64,000 nt of DNA from Siphonodentalium dalli (taxonomy: Eukaryota; Mollusca; Scaphopoda; Gadilida; Siphonodentaliidae): contig CP136063.1 in assembly GCA_032622095.1 (NCBI GenBank), positions 40,890,106 to 40,954,105 on the forward strand, in the 5' to 3' direction. Shown here piece by piece: positions 58,528 to 64,000 of the stretch. Position numbers and translations under genes: made by a program. The first letter of the stretch is position 1; the number at the start of each line of letters is the position of its first letter. The notes beneath the pieces were generated by a model. It was not told where the DNA came from, made no database searches, and worked only from the letters and a program-made list of their open reading frames with translations.

Positions 58528-59055
58528 TTAAAGATGGATTATCTCTTTAAATAACAAATTTTAAATAGTTGCGTGGGTATAAAATAATAGATATGAACTG
58601 AAGACCTATGTCCGGAAAAGCTTCTATCAATTAATATTGATTTTATTTCGAATATTAAATCGGGCCCATTTATGTTACTATTTTTAGAACCGACCATTCG
58701 GATGAGACCTTATTGCGATATAGAGCACTGGGCTGTTCCTACGGCTACGCAACGAATGTCAAATGTCACAGATTGGTTGTTTGTACTGTTTTGTTCCACA
58801 GATATAACCGATAATGAGTATAATTAACGTTTATTTGTGACACAATTGCACAATATAATTTCTGGTCTCTGTTAACAGTAACCAATATTGTTCGTTAGCT
58901 GAACAAACACACCTTTTTAGACCAGAAAATATTCGAAATAAAATTAATATTAATCGATAGAAGCATTTCCGGACAGGAGTCTTCGATTCAGATCTAATAT
59001 TTTATACCCCGGTAACTATATAATACATGTTTACAAAGAGATAATCCACCTTTAA
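58528..59055 (-). mobile_element. TTAA MITE, full copy F
   Basis: TTAA at 58528-58531 and 59052-59055. Arms AGATGGATTATCTCTTTAAA and GAGATAATCCACCT. Core in reverse order to copy A. It ends 4 bp before the large CXC element's visible arm. Confidence 0.92.
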
Positions 59056-59059
59056 GCCT

Positions 59060-62000
59060 AAAATTACCATAAACTGAAAACTCAAACTACAGATCACAGT
59101 TTATGTCATTTTGGCATTATTTTCCTTCAAAGTCTTAGTAATAGATATATTATTCCACATCGCCACACAAGATTTTGGAAAATAAATACTATTTTCGAAA
59201 AAAAAATATTTAATGGTTTTTTTGGGCAAATATTTGCTTTCGTTTCAATTTATTTCTTAAACTGATGGCACACAGCTTGTAATCTCCCTAATGAATTCCT
59301 TGTGTCAAAGCATAATAAATTTCTACAATAAACTGGGAAGTCAAATTGCCAGATACAAACTTCAGATAGTGCCTCTAATGATTATTGTTTGTAAAAAATA
59401 TAACCCTCCCCCCCTAAAATTAGAAAAATTGTCATTTTTTGCAGTTTCGTTAAAAAGACGCTTGTTCTGTAATATTACAATGGAAATACACCCGTACCCG
59501 ATATTACCGTGTTCACAATATCACCGGAAGGTCAAGTTAGTACCGATGTGTAGCTTTAAACCAAACCTTTGGATTACATATAAATATTAAAGACGGCGTC
59601 TACATCCAATAAGCGAAATCAGACCACACGGATGTGATCAATTTATATTTAGTTGCAGGACTTAAAACCCAAGTTTGAACAACTTTTGTATGTCTAGAAG
59701 TTCATACAGCAACTGAAAAAAGTTAACTTTCATAGTTTCGTAAAGTAATATAATACTGAGTTATAGGAATTTACATGTACAACAAGCACTTAACTGGCAA
59801 TATTATTTTGTTGTGTGAAAAAGTTATTTTTCGCCATCATTCATCGTTATCCGCTTAAAATAACCATAAACCGAAAACTCGAACTAGCTATGACAAGTTA
59901 TGGCTTTATGGCATTACTAATCATCATTATGTTAAAATAAAGATTCCATATGTCGTAGCTACAACACAAGCTCTAATACTCAATGAAGTGCATTTTTAGG
60001 GCTAAAATCAGCGTTCGATTGATTAATGTTTTCTAACTGATAGTGCCCGCTTTGTAATTTTCCGGAAAATTCCTGGTATCAAACCTTAATAATTTGCTGC
60101 ATTTAACTGGAGATTACAGTGACTCAATTGAAATGGAGACGAGTCCTCTCAAATTAATACCCGTTGCCAAAAAGTGTAAACTTTCGTTGAATTTCAAACG
60201 GTGTTTAGTATGTCAGAAATTAAAAGACGAGAACCTGCGAAAAGATTCCGATTCTTGTTTGGAATCGTTTTCAGTTGCTCTGGGTGTTCGTCGATCATCA
60301 TATGAAGAATATGGAATTGACCTTAAAGATATCAACATAAGTTTGCATAAGAGTTGTTTCTCCAATCTCCAGTTTCACAAGTTCTTCGGATCTCAGATTA
60401 GTCAAACAGCCCACATCCACGACTGTTGATCAGACAAATCCACAAGTTACAAGAGAATATTTCGACTTCAAAACTAGATGTCTTATATGCTCAAAGTTGT
60501 CTCAGTAAAGACATTAGTTCGGGTCAGTACATTTACATCTTGCGAAACTACCGAACGATGTGCGAAGGAAAAGGAGGATGACATGATGCAACGGCGTGTT
60601 TGGTTTGACTTTTCGAAGTTGATAGCACTTGAGGCAAGACATCACAGGTTGTGCCATAGTAAATATCTGCTGGAGACCACCACCTCCAGTAACACGATTA
60701 CCCCACATGGTGTTGCACTGGAACATTTGATGGGTGTATTCTCCCGGACTTTGAAAAAGGTGTCACATATGATATGGGTCATCTACTATCAAAGTTCCTG
60801 GACATATTACGACAAATAGGCAAACCGAAGTGTAGCAAGGTCTACACTACACAGAAACTGAAGGAAAAGATTGAACTGAATTACTCTGACAAAGTGTGTG
60901 TTATTGATGAATCACGGACTAAACCTGAACTCGCGATCAGTAAATCCCTTAATATACAGAATGCCATCAATGTCGCATCAAACACCAGGGCTATCCTCAA
61001 GGAACTGCAGTTATCGTCCAGTACTACACATGTTTTGAACAAATTGAGAGAGACGGATTGACAGTGCCAACCAATATGACATATGGGGCAGCGACAGCAT
61101 CTGTAGGTGGATATAACCACGACGTGGTGAATATGGTGTTATATCAGGCAGCTGATCTCAGTAGGTTTGCTTCGGTGTGATTCCAAAGAAGGATGAAAGC
61201 CAACCAGAAACCCATATTTCATTTGATAATACTATTCGTGTGTGTCCTAATCTCAGAGGGAAGCAACCGGGCCCAGTGCATCTAACTGGAAAATGCGCAT
61301 CCGTTGGTTCAACGTGTGTCCAAAGAACATGCATACATGAGACAAAATCTATGTTCTCTTACACACTACCGAATAAGTTATTCGATGTACATTTTGAGAA
61401 AGGTCAATCGGGATATGTTCCTGGCTGGAGTGTATATCATGCTAGTGTCACTAATCGAATCAACGTGACGAAGACTAACATTGGATGTTGTCCGATGGTT
61501 CCTGGTTCAGCGACTGATTTTGAAACAGTATATACAACGACGAAACGATTTCAGAATTTGTTCAGGACTCTAGGACATAATTGGTCTTATGTAGCATACG
61601 ACGAAGCAACATACTGCAAGGCTCATATGATTGAATGGAGGAACCCTGATGAATTTGATAACGACGATGGTAGGGATGTACAGAGCTATGAAGTGGCTTC
61701 GAAGACATTGTTATAGAAGCTGGGTGCATGGTGGCGCACTTTAAACCGGATTGTATGCGGAAAATCGTATAACCGTGGATTTCGTTTGCATAAGCTGATG
61801 AACAAAACATTTGGACAGTTGAGGTGGAAGTCGTTTTAGACTGGCTTAGTTGCAACGAAGAACACATTGAACCGCCGCATCCAATTGACCATGATAATGT
61901 GTTGCATGAAATTGGGACACCAGCAGAAATGATTCCTCTGGATTTCATGTGTAAACATGTAAACTACGCCCTGTGGGGCCATAGTCAATGTAGCGGAGTC

Positions 62001-64000
62001 GAGACTAATGTTCGAGAAGAAACTGCATATAGCATTTGTCGTTTTTCCGAAAGACACATGCCAGTCTTTCTCTGAAGTTTGGCATGTTATGGCCATAAAA
62101 CAATCCATAAATATGGACTGTGGTAAATATCGGGATTTGTGTTGCCAGTCTGCAGCTCTAAACCGGTTCTATATCACGCCCCATTCAAAATCCTCAGTTG
62201 CGTTGCAAACTTTGGAAATGAATGGAATGCATGACTCGAACAGAACTTCACAAAATAAACATGGTCAACTTCTTATCCAATAATTGGTCCCTAAAGATAC
62301 CATTGTTATTGTCGCATGGCCAGCAAGTGTTTCTTGCGGGTGGATTTCCAGATTCAAAGAAAGTAATGTTTTTATCAAAGGATGGTTGCGGTTGGTCTGG
62401 GTATCTTGAGTCCGAACGCGAATAAACTTGACTCAAGAATGTTCGTACACATGGGGCATGCAGCAAGTGAACTGCAAGTTGAAATATTCATTGTTTGGAG
62501 TGGTGACTCAGACGTTCTGGCGATGTGCCCAATGTTTTGTGTACTACTGGGTATACGAGTTATTCTTCATAACTGGTAATGGCAAACGACGTCGATATAT
62601 CCCAGTACATGATTTGCAAAGGTTGTGGGCAAGGACATGTCACTGATTATTCCAGCAGTTCATGAATTGAGCGGATGCGATTCGACAAACGCATTCAGTT
62701 CTATTAGGAAATTGAAAGATCACCCAGAACTGATCCCGGCGTTTACGCAGACGGGGGAGGACCCGACTCGCATTCCGAACCATATGAGGGAAACATTTGT
62801 GTCTCTTGTTTCTTTGGTTTATTTCAACCGTGATTCGACATCCCTGGATGACTTGCGCTACGAAGAACGTGAGAAGGGACAAACTGCCACCGACCATGGA
62901 CTCATTCAATTCGCACCCAAAACGCGTTAACTATCGAACGTATATATGGACTCATGCTCTTTTCCCAATGTTGTTGCTGCCATTACCACGACCAAAATGG
63001 CTGGATACTTAATAATTATAATGGGCACCTTGTTCCGGAGATGATGTCACTCGCTCCAGCTCCGACTGTCGTTCTCGAACTCAACATATGCAAGTGCAAG
63101 TCCGATTGCAGTACATGACGTTGCCGTTGTAGGAAAGAGGATGTTCAATGCACCGATGCATGTGGCTGCGATCAATAACTGTGTGACAATAACTGTACGA
63201 GTGACGGAGAAGTGAGCGATGAGAACAGTTTATAGCATACCCAACTAGTTTTATTTCGTACCAATTACTATTTGCACATGTTATTTTACTTAGTGGCGAA
63301 AAATTAAATTTTTCCCAAAAAACAAAATGATTATATTGCCATTTCAGTGCTTGTTGTAAATGTAAATTCTTACAACTCAGGATTATATCACCTTACAAAA
63401 CTATGGCAGTTAACTTTTTCAGTTGCTGTATGAACTTTTAGACATTCAGAAGTGGTTCAAACTTGAGCTTTATGTCCTGCAACTAAATATAATATGATCA
63501 CATCCGTATGGTCTGATTTCACTTATTGAATGATGGAGGCCGTCTTGAATATTTATATGCAATCACTAGGTTTAGCTTAAAGCTACAACTCGGTACTAAT
63601 TTGACCCTCCGTTGACATTGTGACAACGGTAAGATCGGGTACTGGTGTATTTCCATTGTGATATTACATAACAAGCGTCTTATGATCAAAAATGACAATT
63701 TTCTAATTTTAGGGGGAGGTTTATATTTTTTTTTTAAATAGTCATTCAAGGCATTATCCAGAGTTTTTTTCTGGCAATTTGACTTCCCAGTTTGTCGTAG
63801 AAAATTATTACGCTTTAACATTCCGATTTGACTGGCGAAATTACAAGCTGGGTGCTATCAGTTTCAGAAATAAATTGAAACGAAAGCAAATATTTGCCCA
63901 AAAAACGCACTTAAATAATTTTTTTCTCGAAAATACTATTTATTTTCCAAAATCTTGTGTGGCGATGTGAAATAATATCTCTATTCCTAAAATTTTAAAG
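59060..64000 (+). mobile_element. Large element with inverted arms of 0.7 kb or more, right end off-window
   Basis: Left arm 59060-59850 and right arm 63290-64000 are inverted copies. Paired words include CACATCGCCACACAAGATTT / AAATCTTGTGTGGCGATGTG-like text, CTGGGAAGTCAAATTGCCAG / CTGGCAATTTGACTTCCCAG, GTTGCAGGACTTAAA / TATGTCCTGCAAC and TACAGCAACTGAAAAAGTTAA-like text. A second, diverged copy of the left end (59855-60110: ACCATAAACCGAAAACTCGA, AACTGATAGTGCCCGC, TAACTGG) stands directly before the gene, so the left terminus is duplicated. The right arm reaches the window edge without its end. Target duplication therefore unknown. Confidence 0.8.
60094..63240 (+). pseudogene. CXC-domain transposon-like protein, multiply frameshifted
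   Basis: Collinear pieces in shifting frames: an N-terminal zinc-knuckle-like block (KRCLVCQKLKDENLRK, HKSCFSNLQFH); a second such block (RCLICSK, VSTFTSCETTERCAK, EARHHRLCHSKYL); a middle region (PGWSVYHASVTNR, EWRNPDEFDN, GFEDIVIEAGC, then GKSYNRGFRLHKLM and QLRWKSF); VWHVMAIKQSINMD; LAGGFPDSKKVM; a core with DSRMFVHMGHAA, VWSGDSDVLAM and RRRYIPVHDLQ; HELSGCDSTNAFSSI; then PAPTVVLEL and a CXC (Tesmin/TSO1-like) cysteine cluster at 63087-63200. That cluster reads CKCKSDC, stop, RCRCRKEDVQCTDACGCDQ, stop. This order matches a large repetitive animal protein family with a GCDTT-type motif and C-terminal CXC. The acidic SGDSDVL block suggests a nuclease-like core (inference). At least eight frame changes or stops: dead. 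Confidence 0.8.

Overview
This is eukaryotic DNA, probably from a marine invertebrate and possibly a mollusc. It is AT-rich and packed with miniature transposons, LINE fragments, a Helitron-type end, a long satellite array and intronless C2H2 zinc-finger arrays. There is no bacterial-style operon, ribosome binding site or rRNA. The organism is inferred from style (for example recurring TACATGTA words), not from a diagnostic gene.

Layout. Positions 1-8946 are an 84-bp satellite of about 106 monomers that continues past the left edge. Positions 8947-14390 hold zinc-finger relics, one copy of a repeated flanking module and a 10-finger ORF (12825-13706) with decayed fingers on both sides. Positions 14390-22435 are a repeat thicket: 93-bp palindromes, clusters of a GAAGAACCA motif, a TTAA-flanked hairpin MITE, a SAM-domain-like scrap and a Helitron-like 3' end. 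Positions 23343-24860 hold two MITEs sharing one TTAA, then a LINE reverse transcriptase fragment.

Positions 25231-31770 and 38543-45757 are two copies of a segmental duplication, each with a C2H2 array. The first array is open (17 fingers, 27153-28658). The second (40278-41552) has 15 fingers and is broken by a nonsense codon and a terminal frameshift. Between and after them lie a LINE 3' part (36749-37569) and several non-autonomous DNA transposons. For several of these, paralogous segments in the window supply the empty site and so the target-site duplication.

Positions 52.7-58.4 kb hold a small tandem duplication, a LINE 3' end, a tRNA-like SINE candidate and a second type of C2H2 gene (55914-56951) followed by about four ~275-bp units of decayed fingers. 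Positions 59060-64000 hold a large element with inverted repeats of at least 0.7 kb around a shattered gene of the CXC (Tesmin/TSO1-like) transposon-like family; it runs off the right edge.

How it fits together: the only plausible host genes are the C2H2 arrays. They have multiplied by segmental duplication and by gain or loss of fingers, and most copies are decaying. Two observations stand out. The satellite period (84 bp) equals the length of one C2H2 finger plus linker (28 codons), and part of the monomer resembles finger DNA. Also, two unrelated-looking elements share a CAGGTC terminus and 5-bp target duplications. No search could be run, so family names rest on motif recognition.
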